Assembly (NCBI GenBank): GCA_963819885.1
Contig: CAWFXV010000032.1
Coordinates: 124,001-188,000, forward strand
From: JACVRX01 sp963819885
GTDB taxonomy: Bacteria > Actinomycetota > Actinomycetes > Jiangellales > Jiangellaceae
Reading direction: 5' to 3'
DNA: 64,000 nucleotides
The notes under the pieces were generated by a model that was given only the letters and a program-made list of their open reading frames with translations, ran no database searches and was not told where the DNA came from. The position numbers were made by a program, and so were the translations under genes. Shown here piece by piece: positions 1-9,118 of the stretch. Numbering within the stretch: the stretch's first letter is position 1; the number at the start of each line of letters is the position of its first letter.

Positions 1-980
1 TCGTCGGCGAGAGCCAGATCCTCGGTCAAGTTCGCGAGGCCTACCGGCGTGCTCAGGCCGCGGAGACCGTGGGCAGGGTTCTCCAAGCGCTCTTCCCGGC
101 CGCGTTGCGCGTCGGCAAACGCTGCCACGCCGAGACCGGCATCGACTCGGCCGGCCGCTCGGTCGTGACGGTCGGTCTCGCGGCCGTAGCCCCGGACGGC
201 GTTGCGGGATGGCAGGCCTTGGTCGTCGGAGCGGGTTCCATGGCGGCGCTGGCCGCTTCAACGTTGGCGCGCGAGGGTGCGGACGTCGTGGTCGCCAGCC
301 GTTCGGCGGACCGCGCGGAGCGCCTCGCCGGCACCGTCGGCGGACGGGCGATGGAGTTGAGCCGGCTCAGCCAGGCGCTCGTCGACGTCGATGTGGTGGT
401 GTCGTGCACAGGCGCCGCTGAGGTGGTGCTGGGCGTCGAGATGGTGGAGTCGGCGCTGCGCGAGCGGGCCGGCCGTCCGCTGCGCGTGCTCGACGTCGCG
501 TTGCCCCGCGACGTCGAGCTGGCCGTCCACAGCCTGCCCGGTGTCGTGGCCGCTGACCTCGCAACACTCGCCGATCGGCACGACCTCGCCGCCGCGGCCG
601 CCGAGGACGTCGCAGCCGTCCGGGCGATCGTTGCCGACGAGCTTGCGGCTTTTGCCGGAGCCCGCCAGCAGGCACAGGTGGCACCGACGGTGGTCGCGCT
701 GCGCGCCATGGCCGACGACGTCGTCGCGAGCGAGTTGGCACGGATGGGCGGCCGTCTGCCCGATCTCGATGCTCGAACGCTCGAGGAGATCACCAGGATG
801 GTGCGCCGGGTCGTCGACAAGCTGCTGCATGCGCCCACGGTGCGGATCAAAGAACTTGCCGCGGAACCAGGCGGCGGTTCCTACGAGTCTGCGTTGCGGG
901 AGCTGTTCGCGCTCGACCCCCGGACCGTGGAGGCCGTTGCACGACCCACGCTCGACCCGGACGGGGGTGAGCAGCGGTGA
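1..980 (+). CDS. hemA: Glutamyl-tRNA reductase, C-terminal part (5' end outside window)
   Basis: The enzyme reduces glutamyl-tRNA(Glu) to glutamate-1-semialdehyde with NADPH, the first committed step of C5-pathway heme synthesis. The open frame enters at base 3 with GESQILGQV, a signature of the catalytic domain. It continues through the NADPH-binding stretch VVGAGSMA (near base 223) and VVSCTGA, and ends in the helical dimerisation domain (EITRMVRRVVDKLLHAPT). About 326 residues are visible, so roughly the first quarter of a normal protein lies upstream. The stop overlaps the GTG of hemC (GTGA), which indicates co-transcription and coupled translation. The family assignment is secure. Confidence 0.96.
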   Translation, partial: VGESQILGQVREAYRRAQAAETVGRVLQALFPAALRVGKRCHAETGIDSAGRSVVTVGLAAVAPDGVAGWQALVVGAGSMAALAASTLAREGADVVVASRSADRAERLAGTVGGRAMELSRLSQALVDVDVVVSCTGAAEVVLGVEMVESALRERAGRPLRVLDVALPRDVELAVHSLPGVVAADLATLADRHDLAAAAAEDVAAVRAIVADELAAFAGARQQAQVAPTVVALRAMADDVVASELARMGGRLPDLDARTLEEITRMVRRVVDKLLHAPTVRIKELAAEPGGGSYESALRELFALDPRTVEAVARPTLDPDGGEQR

Positions 981-1930
981 GCCCGAGTCCGGTACGCCTG
1001 GGCACGCGCCGCAGCGCACTCGCCCTCGCCCAGGCGCGATCGGTCGCCACTGCGCTGACGGCAGCAACCGGCGTCGAGGTAACGCTGGTCGAGATCACGA
1101 CCCACGGCGACGTTTCCAACGCTCCGCTGGCGCAGATCGGCGGAACGGGGGTTTTCGTCAACGCTCTGCGCGATGCGCTCGATGCCGGCCGGATCGATTT
1201 CGCCGTCCACTCTCTCAAGGACCTGCCGACAGCTGCGACACCCGGGCTTGCTGTCGCCGCCATTCCCCCGCGGGAGGACCCGCGAGACGTCCTCTGCGCC
1301 CGAGACGGACTGACCTTGGGAGAGCTCCCGGTGGGGGCCCGGATCGGCACCGGAGCCCCTCGGCGGATCGCCCAGCTACTCGCGTTGGGTCTCGGGCTGG
1401 AGATGGTTCCGATCCGCGGCAACGTCGACACCAGGTTGGCTCGGGTCGCGGATGGCTCGCTGGACGGCGTCGTACTTGCCCGCGCTGGACTCGCCCGCCT
1501 CGGCCGCCTTGACGAGGCCACCGAAGTGCTCGACCCCTTGCAGATGCTTCCTGCGCCCGGCCAGGGCGCATTGGCCGTCGAATGTCGCCAGAGCGGCGAT
1601 GTCGCCGATCTCCTGACGGTTCTCGACGACTCCATGACCCGTTCCGCGGTGACCGCGGAACGCACCCTCCTCGCCGCGCTCGAGGCCGGCTGTACCGCAC
1701 CCGTGGGTGCGTACGCCGAGGCGGCGGAGGGTGACGATGGCCTCGAGCTCTACCTGCGTGCCGTCGCGGTGTCACCCGACGGCACGGTGAGTATCCGCAA
1801 GTCCGCCACCGGCCCGTTGACGTCGGCGGAGCAGCTGGGTCGCGACCTCGCGGCCGAGCTGCTCGACGACGGGGCCGGCAGGCTCGTCGGCGTCCAGGCC
1901 AGGGCGCTGGAAGAGGAGACCGTTCCGTGA
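977..1930 (+). CDS. hemC: Porphobilinogen deaminase (hydroxymethylbilane synthase)
   Basis: The enzyme joins four porphobilinogen units into hydroxymethylbilane in the cytosol. The 317-residue length is normal. The N-terminus has the usual LGTRRSALALAQA, the substrate-loop region reads HSLKDLPT, and Cys239 in EAGCTAPVGA is the expected attachment site of the dipyrromethane cofactor. The start is a GTG overlapping the hemA stop, and the stop overlaps the GTG of the hemD fusion gene. It is therefore the second gene of a tight hemACDB operon. Confidence 0.97.
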   Translation: MSPSPVRLGTRRSALALAQARSVATALTAATGVEVTLVEITTHGDVSNAPLAQIGGTGVFVNALRDALDAGRIDFAVHSLKDLPTAATPGLAVAAIPPREDPRDVLCARDGLTLGELPVGARIGTGAPRRIAQLLALGLGLEMVPIRGNVDTRLARVADGSLDGVVLARAGLARLGRLDEATEVLDPLQMLPAPGQGALAVECRQSGDVADLLTVLDDSMTRSAVTAERTLLAALEAGCTAPVGAYAEAAEGDDGLELYLRAVAVSPDGTVSIRKSATGPLTSAEQLGRDLAAELLDDGAGRLVGVQARALEEETVP

Positions 1931-3519
1931 CCATCAAGCGCCATGTTGTCGGCAGCGTCGCCTTCGTCGGTGCTGGTCCGGGGGACCCCGGGCTGCTGAC
2001 CTTGAGGGCCGCCGAAGTGCTCTCTATTGCCCAGACCGTTGTCATCGAGGACTCACGGCACCGTGAGTTGCTCGCGCATGCTCCCGACGAGGTCGAGGTC
2101 CTCGACGGCGGCACCGACGACGACGGGGTCCCGCTCACGGCCGGCATGCGGAGTCGGCTCACGTTGACCGCAGCCAAGAGCGGTCGCCGAGTCGTGCGTC
2201 TGCTGGAGGGCGACCCGTTCGTCCACCCGACCGGTGCGGACGAGGCGCTGGCCTGCGCCAAAGCCGGTGTGCCGTTCGAGATCGTCCCGGGCGTCTGCGG
2301 TGCGACAGCGATTCCGGCGCACGCAGGTGTTCCCCTCACCGCGGGCCGACGGCGCAGCGTGCAGGTCATCGACGTCTCCGGCAAAGTGGATTGGCGTTCC
2401 GGTGCGGCCGACACCTTGGTGCTCACCAGAGTCGATGGCCAACTCGAGCATGTGGCCACCGCGCTGGTCGACGCGGGCGCGGCACCGACCACGGCGGTGG
2501 CCGTCATCGCCGGGGGTGGCACGGTCGCCCAGCAGACCGTCGTCTCCACTCTCCAGCAGGTTGCGGCGGATGTCCGAGCGGCAAAACTGGCACCGCCGCT
2601 GCTCGCCGTCGTCGGCGACGTCGTCGACCATCGTGATGCGCTGTCCTGGTTCGAGACCAAACCGTTGTTCGGCTGGCGGGTGCTCGTCCCGCGTACGCGT
2701 CAACAGGCCGGCTCTCTTTCGGCGGCCCTTCGGTTGTCCGGCGCGATCCCGGAGGAGGTGCCGACCATCTCGGTCGAGCCTCCTCGCAACCCGCAGCAGA
2801 TCGACAAGGCCGTGCGCGGCATGGTCGAGGGTCGCTACGAATGGATCGCTTTCACTTCGGTCAACGCGTTGCGGGCGGTCAAGGAGAAACTGGTCCAATA
2901 CGGCCTGGACGCACGCGCTTTGTCCGGCCTCAAGGTGGCTGCGGTCGGTGAGAAAACGGCCGAGGCACTTCGCTCCTGGGGCATCGAGCCCGACCTGGTG
3001 CCCTCTAGCGACCAATCGGCGCACGGACTGCTGCTCGACTGGCCGCCTTACGACGAGGTGCTCGACCCGATCAACCGGGTCTTCCTGCCCAGGGCCGACA
3101 TCGCCACCGAGACCCTGGCTGCCGGACTGGTCGAGCTGGGCTGGGAGGTGGACGACGTCACGGCCTACCGGACGGTGCGCGCCGCCCCACCAGCAGTTGA
3201 GACCCGGGACGCGATCAAGAGCGGGAAGTTCGACGCGGTCGTCTTCACGTCATCGTCGACCGTGCGTAACCTGGTCGGGATTGCCGGCAAGCCGCATTCC
3301 TCGACGGTGGTGGCCTGCATCGGCCCGGCCACTGCGAAGACGGCTGAGGAACACGGCCTTCGAGTGGACGTTCTCGCTCCGGAGCCGTCAGTCGACGTGC
3401 TGGCCAGCGCGTTGGCGGAATTCGGCGCCAGCCGGCGGCTCACCATGGTTGCGGCCGGAGAGGCCGTGACCAAGCCGTCCCAACGGCGTCGCACCTCCGC
3501 ACGGCGTAAGGCAACATGA
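1927..3519 (+). CDS. hemD: Uroporphyrinogen-III synthase fused to a SUMT-like methyltransferase domain
   Basis: This is a two-domain protein of 530 residues. Residues 1-250 have the SUMT/CobA fold, opening with VGAGPGDPGLLTLRAAEVL. Residues 255-510 are HemD, which closes and inverts hydroxymethylbilane to uroporphyrinogen III (WRVLVPRTRQQAGSL, FTSVNALRAV, FTSSSTVRNLVG). The methyltransferase half departs from active SUMT motifs: the usual GGDPFVFGRGGEE region reads EGDPFVHPTGADE. Its siroheme-branch activity is therefore uncertain, while the HemD role is well supported by position. GTG start and hemC stop overlap by 4 bases. The tail is basic (SQRRRTSARRKAT). This fusion is common in actinobacteria. 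Confidence 0.93.
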   Translation: MTIKRHVVGSVAFVGAGPGDPGLLTLRAAEVLSIAQTVVIEDSRHRELLAHAPDEVEVLDGGTDDDGVPLTAGMRSRLTLTAAKSGRRVVRLLEGDPFVHPTGADEALACAKAGVPFEIVPGVCGATAIPAHAGVPLTAGRRRSVQVIDVSGKVDWRSGAADTLVLTRVDGQLEHVATALVDAGAAPTTAVAVIAGGGTVAQQTVVSTLQQVAADVRAAKLAPPLLAVVGDVVDHRDALSWFETKPLFGWRVLVPRTRQQAGSLSAALRLSGAIPEEVPTISVEPPRNPQQIDKAVRGMVEGRYEWIAFTSVNALRAVKEKLVQYGLDARALSGLKVAAVGEKTAEALRSWGIEPDLVPSSDQSAHGLLLDWPPYDEVLDPINRVFLPRADIATETLAAGLVELGWEVDDVTAYRTVRAAPPAVETRDAIKSGKFDAVVFTSSSTVRNLVGIAGKPHSSTVVACIGPATAKTAEEHGLRVDVLAPEPSVDVLASALAEFGASRRLTMVAAGEAVTKPSQRRRTSARRKAT

Positions 3520-3525
3520 GCCGAC

Positions 3526-4500
3526 GTGGCATTCCCTGCTGAGCGGCCCCGTCGCCTCCGCCGTACCCCGGCGCTACGACGGCTCGTCGCCGAGACCTCC
3601 GTGCGGCCGGAGCACCTGGTGCTGCCGTTGTTCGTGCGGGAGGGCGCAGACGACGCGCGAGTGATCGCGTCGATGCCCGGCGTGGTCCAGCACAACCGCG
3701 ACACGTTGCGCAAGGCGGCGCTGGAAGCTGTCGAGGCTGGCGTCGGCGGCGTGATGCTGTTCGGGGTGCCTGCGTCGCGAGATGCCATGGGCAGCGGTGC
3801 AGTCGATCCCGACGGAGTGCTCAACACGGCCATCCGTGACGTCGTCGCAGAGGTCGGCGATGCGACCGTGGTCATGGCCGACCTGTGCCTGGACGAGTTC
3901 ACCGATCACGGGCACTGCGGTGTGCTCACCGCCGACGGATCGGTCGACAACGACGCCACGCTGGTGGCATACCAGCAGATAGCCCTGGCCCAGGCCGCCG
4001 CCGGCGTGCACGTCGTGGGGCCGAGCGGGATGATGGACGGCCAGGTCGGTGCCATCCGGTCGGCTCTCGACGGCGGCGGGTTCGCCGACGTGGCCATCTT
4101 GGCCTATGCGGCGAAGTACGCCTCGGCGTTCTACGGGCCGTTCCGCGACGCTGTCGAGTCGACGCTGACCGGCGACCGGCGCACGTACCAGCAGGACCCG
4201 GCGAACGGTCGGGAGGCACTGCGGGAGGTGCGCCTGGACGTCGCCGAGGGCGCCGACATCGTCATGGTCAAGCCGGCCATGTCCTATCTCGACGTCGTCG
4301 CCCAGGTGCGGGCCGCCGTCGACATTCCCGTCGCCGCCTATCAGGTGTCGGGTGAGTACGCGATGGTCGAGGCGGCGGCGGCGCAAGGCTGGATCGACCG
4401 CGACCGGGTGATCGCCGAGACGCTCACGTCGATCCGCCGGGCGGGCGCCGACATCGTGCTGACGTACTGGGCCGCCGAAGTTGCGCACGCCCTGCGCTGA
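3526..4500 (+). CDS. hemB: Delta-aminolevulinic acid dehydratase (porphobilinogen synthase)
   Basis: The enzyme condenses two 5-aminolevulinate molecules to porphobilinogen. The 324-residue length is typical. The two Schiff-base lysines are Lys197 (AAKYASAFYGPF) and Lys249 (MVKPAMSYLD). The metal loop reads DLCLDEFTDHGHCG, with Cys121, Asp123 and Cys131, so the middle cysteine of the all-cysteine zinc site is replaced by aspartate. The start is a GTG six bases after the hemD stop. It is the last gene of the heme operon and faces the cupin gene on the other strand only 16 bases away. Confidence 0.96.
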   Translation: MAFPAERPRRLRRTPALRRLVAETSVRPEHLVLPLFVREGADDARVIASMPGVVQHNRDTLRKAALEAVEAGVGGVMLFGVPASRDAMGSGAVDPDGVLNTAIRDVVAEVGDATVVMADLCLDEFTDHGHCGVLTADGSVDNDATLVAYQQIALAQAAAGVHVVGPSGMMDGQVGAIRSALDGGGFADVAILAYAAKYASAFYGPFRDAVESTLTGDRRTYQQDPANGREALREVRLDVAEGADIVMVKPAMSYLDVVAQVRAAVDIPVAAYQVSGEYAMVEAAAAQGWIDRDRVIAETLTSIRRAGADIVLTYWAAEVAHALR

Positions 4501-4516
4501 CAGCCTGAACTACAGG

Positions 4517-4915
4517 TTAGGCAAGCAACCCGCTATCGGGTGGCGGGATGTCCGCCTCGTCGTGTTCGGCGTCCGCCTTGGTCTGGTGAACGGTGTCCGG
4601 CGCGTGGTCGGGCGGGGCGTAGAGCGTGTAGAGCCGAGCCGGTTCGGCGCCGACGTTGGTGAAGTTGTGCTCGGTGCCCGCTGGAACCACGACCACGTCA
4701 CCCGGGCCGACCTGGCTCGACTCGCCCGCCACGTCTGCCCGCACCGTGCCGTCGACGAAGGACAGTACCTGGTCGTTGTGTTCATGGACTTCGGCCCCGA
4801 TGTCCTCGCCCGGCTGGAGTGTCATGACGACGAGCTGCACATGGCCCGTGGTGTGCACGACGCGGCGAAAGGCATCGTTCGCTCGCGCAGCTGCGGCGAT
4901 GTCGACCTGATACAT
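4517..4915 (-). CDS. Cupin-domain protein
   Basis: A small single-domain cupin of 132 residues. Both cupin motifs are visible: HEHNDQVLSFVDG (metal-binding histidines) and GDVVVVPAGTEHNFTNVG. The tail of about 25 residues is acidic and proline-rich and probably disordered. Cupins of this size bind a metal and act as isomerases, dioxygenases or ligand sensors, and the substrate cannot be read from the sequence. A purine-rich ribosome site (ggaagga) lies upstream of the ATG. It follows the DUF2203 gene by 42 bases on the same strand, so the two may be co-transcribed. Confidence 0.85.
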   Translation of the reverse strand: MYQVDIAAAARANDAFRRVVHTTGHVQLVVMTLQPGEDIGAEVHEHNDQVLSFVDGTVRADVAGESSQVGPGDVVVVPAGTEHNFTNVGAEPARLYTLYAPPDHAPDTVHQTKADAEHDEADIPPPDSGLLA

Positions 4916-4957
4916 GGGGGTTTGTCCTTCCAGATCCTGGTTGGGGAACGGATGTGG

Positions 4958-5320
4958 CTACGGCAAGGGACGACGACCGGCGAAGCCCAGGTCGACTCGG
5001 TGGTACCAGGCCAGCTCAGTGTCGCCCTCCAGCCAGCACAGCAGCACCGGTACACCGTCGATCTCGGCGGGAAAATCCAGCAGCAACGGCGCAAAACCCT
5101 TCAGCTCCGCCCCGGATTGCTGGATCTGGGTCATCAGCTCGTCGAGCCGCGCTTGTGCCGCCTTGAGCTCGGGCAGCGCGCCGAGCAGCGTCGGCATCCC
5201 ACCAGGCTCGAGTGACGCCGCCAGCTCGGCCGCGTCGGCCCGGGTGAGGACGAACTCGTCGAGAACGGGTGCGAGCCGGGCAAGCTCGGCGCGCGCGTCG
5301 AGCACGTCGAATATCGCCAC
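4958..5320 (-). CDS. DUF2203 family protein
   Basis: A 120-residue protein that I assign to DUF2203 from the C-terminal pattern LKGFAPLLLDFPAEIDG, then LLCWLEGDTELAWYHRVD and GFAGRRPLP. The N-terminal half is helical with a likely coiled coil (ALPELKAAQARLDELMTQI). The start is a GTG. No enzymatic role is established for the family that I know of. It stands upstream of the cupin gene on the same strand. There is no signal peptide or membrane segment. Confidence 0.8.
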   Translation of the reverse strand: MAIFDVLDARAELARLAPVLDEFVLTRADAAELAASLEPGGMPTLLGALPELKAAQARLDELMTQIQQSGAELKGFAPLLLDFPAEIDGVPVLLCWLEGDTELAWYHRVDLGFAGRRPLP

Positions 5321-5406
5321 AGTCGCAAGTCTCCCAGGTGATCATGTTCGGTTTGCAGCCGTCGACGGCCGCACCCTGAACGTGATCACGAGTGAGGCGG
5401 GGACGG

Positions 5407-7401
5407 CTATCGCCCGACCAGCGTTGCGGCCCGATCGGCTCGGGTCGTCATAGCGAAGGCTGCCGCATACAGCACCCCAGCCACCAGCAGCAACGCGTTG
5501 TAGCCGACGATCAGTGCAACGTACTCGAGGCAACCCCCGACCATCGCGCCGAGCAGGTTGGCGCCCATCGCTGTCGACGTGTCGTCCACGGCGCCGAGCC
5601 GCTTGGCGAAGATCACATTCGCCAAGAAGATCGGGGCAAACGCCAACGCGACCGCGACCACCAACCGAACGACCACAGGCAACTCCAGCAGCGTCGCTGC
5701 GGGTACCAACCAGGCGAGCAGGAGTGCTCCGGCGAGAGCGGCGAAAAGGACAGGTATCGGCGGCGTCGGCCATCGTCGGGTGACCTCGACCGCCACCAGG
5801 ACGGCAACCAGGACACCGGCGAACACGATCGCGTTGACCAGCCAGGTTGTCCCGAAGAGCAACGCGAAGCCCGTCACATATTTGGTCTCGAGCAGCAGGA
5901 ATCCCGTGCCCAACATGAACAGGTCCCGGTACGGGCGCATCGTGCGGAACGGTCCGGCGAATGCCCGCACGCAGATGACCGACACCAGTAAGACCCCGGC
6001 GATCACGAACAGGTACAGGGCCGGGATGCTCCGCGTGCGCAGATAAGGGAAGGGATGGTTGTCCGTCGCTGGTGTCGGCGCTGCGCTGGTCGCGCGCGCT
6101 GAGCCGGTCGAACACCGCTGTTCGGCCGGATCGGCAGCGACCGCTAGCACAGCGAGCTGACCGGCGCGCCCGAACGTGTCGACGCACGGCTCGTGGCCGA
6201 ACGTCTCCGCCATGGTCCGCTCGAACCGGTCGATAAGCCATGGCTCGCGGTAGTTGTTGTACATCGCGAACCCGCCACCGGGCGCCAGGTGATCCCGAAC
6301 CGCACGCATCGCCTCCTCGGTGAACAGGTAACTCTCCAGCCGGATCGAGGCCGCGCCGGTAACCAGCGTGAGTGAATCTGGCAACGCAAAGATGATCAGG
6401 TCATATTCGCGGTCGGTGCGTTCGAGGAAGGCGCGTCCGTCGTCGACATGGGTCTGGACCCGAGCATCGGCGTACGGGTCGTCCGGATGGCGCTCACGGC
6501 CGATCTGCAGCAGCCGTGGATCGATCTCGACCGCGTCGACGGATTCTGCCCCCCGTGCGAGTGCTACCGCGACATCGTTGCCGTTGCCGGCACCCACGAT
6601 CAGGACCCGGTCGAGACTCGACTCCGGCAGCCGTTCGTACGGCAGCCGGTAGCGAGCGTCCTCGGTCAGCAGGCGTCCGACCGGCTTGATGTCCTGGTGT
6701 GGGATTCCGTTGGCGGAGATGGAAACCGTGCGGCCTTCGGGGCCAGCCCGGTCGGCTGTGCGCACCTCGTAGTACGGCGACCAGCTGGTGCCGGCAGCAG
6801 CGCTTTCGATGGCCAGCAGTCCGACGACGACGACGAGAGCGGCCCGCGAGATCAACGGCATGCGGCGCCCGAGCAGGACGACGTAACAGATCGCGACGAT
6901 GCCGCCCCAGACCACCGGCGGGGCGCCCAGGAAGGACAGCAGCGTGAAAGCGCCGACACCGGCCAGGCTGCCGATCAGGTCGAGCCGGTAGGCGTGCAGG
7001 CCGGGCAGCTCGCGGAAGCATCGTCCGACGATCTCGCCCGGACCGGCCATGATGGCCGCCACGGCGAGGAAGATCAACGGCAGCGCGATCCAGGGCGCGG
7101 GGCCATCGGGCCGAACCGAGGTGAAGTACAGGACGTCCGCGCTGCGCTGGTCAACCGTTACGGGAAAGAGGGCGATGAACGCGACCAGCCCCGCAAGCAG
7201 GATCGGCGACCAACCGGTGAGATCCCTTGGCCGACGTGCACGCAGGAAGCCCACTCCGACGCCGAGGAAGGACCCCAGCAGCACGAAGTTGGCCAGGTAG
7301 CTCAAATGCACGACGTTCGCGCCGGTCCAGCGGATCAGCGCCAGCTCCAAGAAGAGCATCAGCGCGCTGCCGAGCAGTAGTCGTCGCGTGACCGACACCA
7401 T
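5407..7401 (-). CDS. Membrane protein with spermidine-synthase-like methyltransferase domain
   Basis: The protein has about 664 residues: a hydrophobic N-terminal half of several membrane segments (from residue 6), a soluble Rossmann domain, and a second hydrophobic block of about seven segments. The soluble part carries a SAM-type motif (VLIVGAGNGNDVAVALA), an acidic ribose-binding end (AVEIDPRLL) and DLIIFALPDS, like the polyamine aminopropyltransferase family. I chose the ATG at 7401 because GGAGG lies 5 bases upstream; the frame stays open 24 codons further but that extension looks untranslated. Such fusions are annotated as spermidine synthases, but polyamine synthesis is not shown. It is divergent from the membrane gene at 7523. 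Confidence 0.8.
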   Translation of the reverse strand: MVSVTRRLLLGSALMLFLELALIRWTGANVVHLSYLANFVLLGSFLGVGVGFLRARRPRDLTGWSPILLAGLVAFIALFPVTVDQRSADVLYFTSVRPDGPAPWIALPLIFLAVAAIMAGPGEIVGRCFRELPGLHAYRLDLIGSLAGVGAFTLLSFLGAPPVVWGGIVAICYVVLLGRRMPLISRAALVVVVGLLAIESAAAGTSWSPYYEVRTADRAGPEGRTVSISANGIPHQDIKPVGRLLTEDARYRLPYERLPESSLDRVLIVGAGNGNDVAVALARGAESVDAVEIDPRLLQIGRERHPDDPYADARVQTHVDDGRAFLERTDREYDLIIFALPDSLTLVTGAASIRLESYLFTEEAMRAVRDHLAPGGGFAMYNNYREPWLIDRFERTMAETFGHEPCVDTFGRAGQLAVLAVAADPAEQRCSTGSARATSAAPTPATDNHPFPYLRTRSIPALYLFVIAGVLLVSVICVRAFAGPFRTMRPYRDLFMLGTGFLLLETKYVTGFALLFGTTWLVNAIVFAGVLVAVLVAVEVTRRWPTPPIPVLFAALAGALLLAWLVPAATLLELPVVVRLVVAVALAFAPIFLANVIFAKRLGAVDDTSTAMGANLLGAMVGGCLEYVALIVGYNALLLVAGVLYAAAFAMTTRADRAATLVGR

Positions 7402-7522
7402 CAGCCTCCAGGAACCCGACCACTCGCACGGCCAGACCACTATGCCCGACAGGGCGGCACGACGAACCGGCACCGGAAGGCGCCGGTCGCCGGTCTTCGC
7501 CGGACGTGGTCAACTGGACACG

Positions 7523-9073
7523 ATGACGACCCTCCGTCCGCCGGCGCCGCCGACCGGACTGCCCACAGTGCGGCTACGCGCAGCCATCGGACTGCCGGTC
7601 GTCATCGGCACGGCATTGGCAATCGCCTACCTGCTGGCTCCACCGATGGGCGCAGACCTCTCCGCGCAGGTCGCCTGGGCCGAGGTGGCCGCGCGACAGT
7701 GGCCCGCATTGCTCGACCTGCGCTGGTACGGCGGGATCAACCCATTGGGCTACAGCATCCTGGCGCCTCCGCTGATGGCCATGATCGGAGTGCGGCTGGT
7801 TACCGCCGTCGGGTACCTGCTCGCAGTGGTGCTGGTGGCTGCCCTGCTCCATCGCCTGCACGTGCGCCGTCCGGTAGCGGGCGGAGTGGTAGCGGCTCTC
7901 GGTCTCGCCGGAAACCTCGCCAGCTCCCGGACCACCTTCGCACTCGGTCTTGCCATGGCCGTGGGGGCACTTCTCGCCCTCGCCTACGACCGGCGACGAT
8001 GGGCGGTGCTGTTGGCGGTCCTGACAGCGCTCACCAGCCCGGTGGCGGCGGTGTTCCTTGCTCTGGCCGGCGTCGCACTGGCGCTCGCGGGACATCGACG
8101 GGACGGGAGCTGGATCAGCATTGCCGCGGCCGGCCCGACGATCATCGTGGGCTTGCTCTTCGGCAACGGCGGCTCGATGCCGTTCGGCCTCGGCCAGGCC
8201 GTGCTCGCGGTGCTGGCCAGCCTGATCGTGGCGGCCGCATGCCGGGACGTGCCCGTGGTGTGCTGGGGTGCGTTGCTGTTGGCGGTGTTCGTGGGCGTCG
8301 CTTACCTGGTGCCGAACCCAGTCGGATCCAATGCGGCCCGTCTGGTTGAGCTGCTCGCGCCGGCAGCACTGGTAGCTGTCAGCACCCTGCCCGGTTCTGC
8401 CGTCGCCGCGTTGTGCGTATTCATCATGATGCCGCAGCCGCTGCTCTACCTCGACGAAGTCCGCGCACGGGGTGAGGCTGCGCTTGACCCGGCGTTCTAT
8501 GCCCCGCTGGCGGAACAACTCGACGCCCGACGAATCTACGGGCCGGTCGAAGTCGTGCCGATGCGGCGACACGGGGAAGCGGCGGCTATTCCGCCCGTTG
8601 TCCCGCTGGCCCGGGGATGGCTACGGCAGGTCGACGTCGGCCGGAACGGCGTGTTCTACGACGGCAACATCGACGAGCGCTCGTATCGACAGTGGCTCGA
8701 TGACAACGCGGTCTCCTGGGTCGCTCTCGCCCGCGGCGAACACGACTGGGCGGCTGGCAAGGAAGCTGCGCTCGTCCGAACTGGCCTGGCGTACCTGCGG
8801 CCGGTTTGGGCGGATCAGACCTGGACGTTGTACGAGGTCACCGATGCCTCGCCCGTCGTCAGCCGGCCCGGCCGGGTGCTCGGCCGTGGCCCGGATTGGA
8901 TGACCCTCGACTTGCCGGCCGCAGGCGAGTACGACCTGCGTGTGCACTGGTCGAGGTGGCTCTCGGCGTCGACCGGTTGCTTGGAACGAGGTCCCGCGGG
9001 ATGGACCCGGGTCGTCGTCGAACAGGCCGAGGTTGTACACATCGCGGCCAGTCTCACGCCACACCGGTGCTAG
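7523..9073 (+). CDS. Polytopic membrane protein of unknown function
   Basis: About 516 residues. The first 330 are a series of roughly ten hydrophobic segments and the last 180 are soluble (for example ARRIYGPVEVVPMRRHGEA and GVFYDGNIDERSYRQWLDD). An aromatic-rich loop after the first segment (YGGINPLGYS) and a soluble C-terminal domain resemble membrane glycosyltransferase-like or O-antigen-type proteins, but I cannot name a family. I start at the ATG at 7523; the frame is open upstream to 7388 but that part overlaps the divergent gene's start. The 121 bases between the two starts must hold both promoters. Confidence 0.7.
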   Translation: MTTLRPPAPPTGLPTVRLRAAIGLPVVIGTALAIAYLLAPPMGADLSAQVAWAEVAARQWPALLDLRWYGGINPLGYSILAPPLMAMIGVRLVTAVGYLLAVVLVAALLHRLHVRRPVAGGVVAALGLAGNLASSRTTFALGLAMAVGALLALAYDRRRWAVLLAVLTALTSPVAAVFLALAGVALALAGHRRDGSWISIAAAGPTIIVGLLFGNGGSMPFGLGQAVLAVLASLIVAAACRDVPVVCWGALLLAVFVGVAYLVPNPVGSNAARLVELLAPAALVAVSTLPGSAVAALCVFIMMPQPLLYLDEVRARGEAALDPAFYAPLAEQLDARRIYGPVEVVPMRRHGEAAAIPPVVPLARGWLRQVDVGRNGVFYDGNIDERSYRQWLDDNAVSWVALARGEHDWAAGKEAALVRTGLAYLRPVWADQTWTLYEVTDASPVVSRPGRVLGRGPDWMTLDLPAAGEYDLRVHWSRWLSASTGCLERGPAGWTRVVVEQAEVVHIAASLTPHRC

Positions 9074-9118
9074 TCGCCACGTGGTACGGCAGAGTCCTGA
9101 CATCGCCAGAACTGAGCC

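Noticed and set aside
53..850. Long open frames on the strand opposite hemA and most other genes, rich in Arg, Ser, Thr and Pro
   Set aside because: They mirror strong genes with recognised families. Their composition is that of high-GC antisense reading and they lack motifs and ribosome sites.
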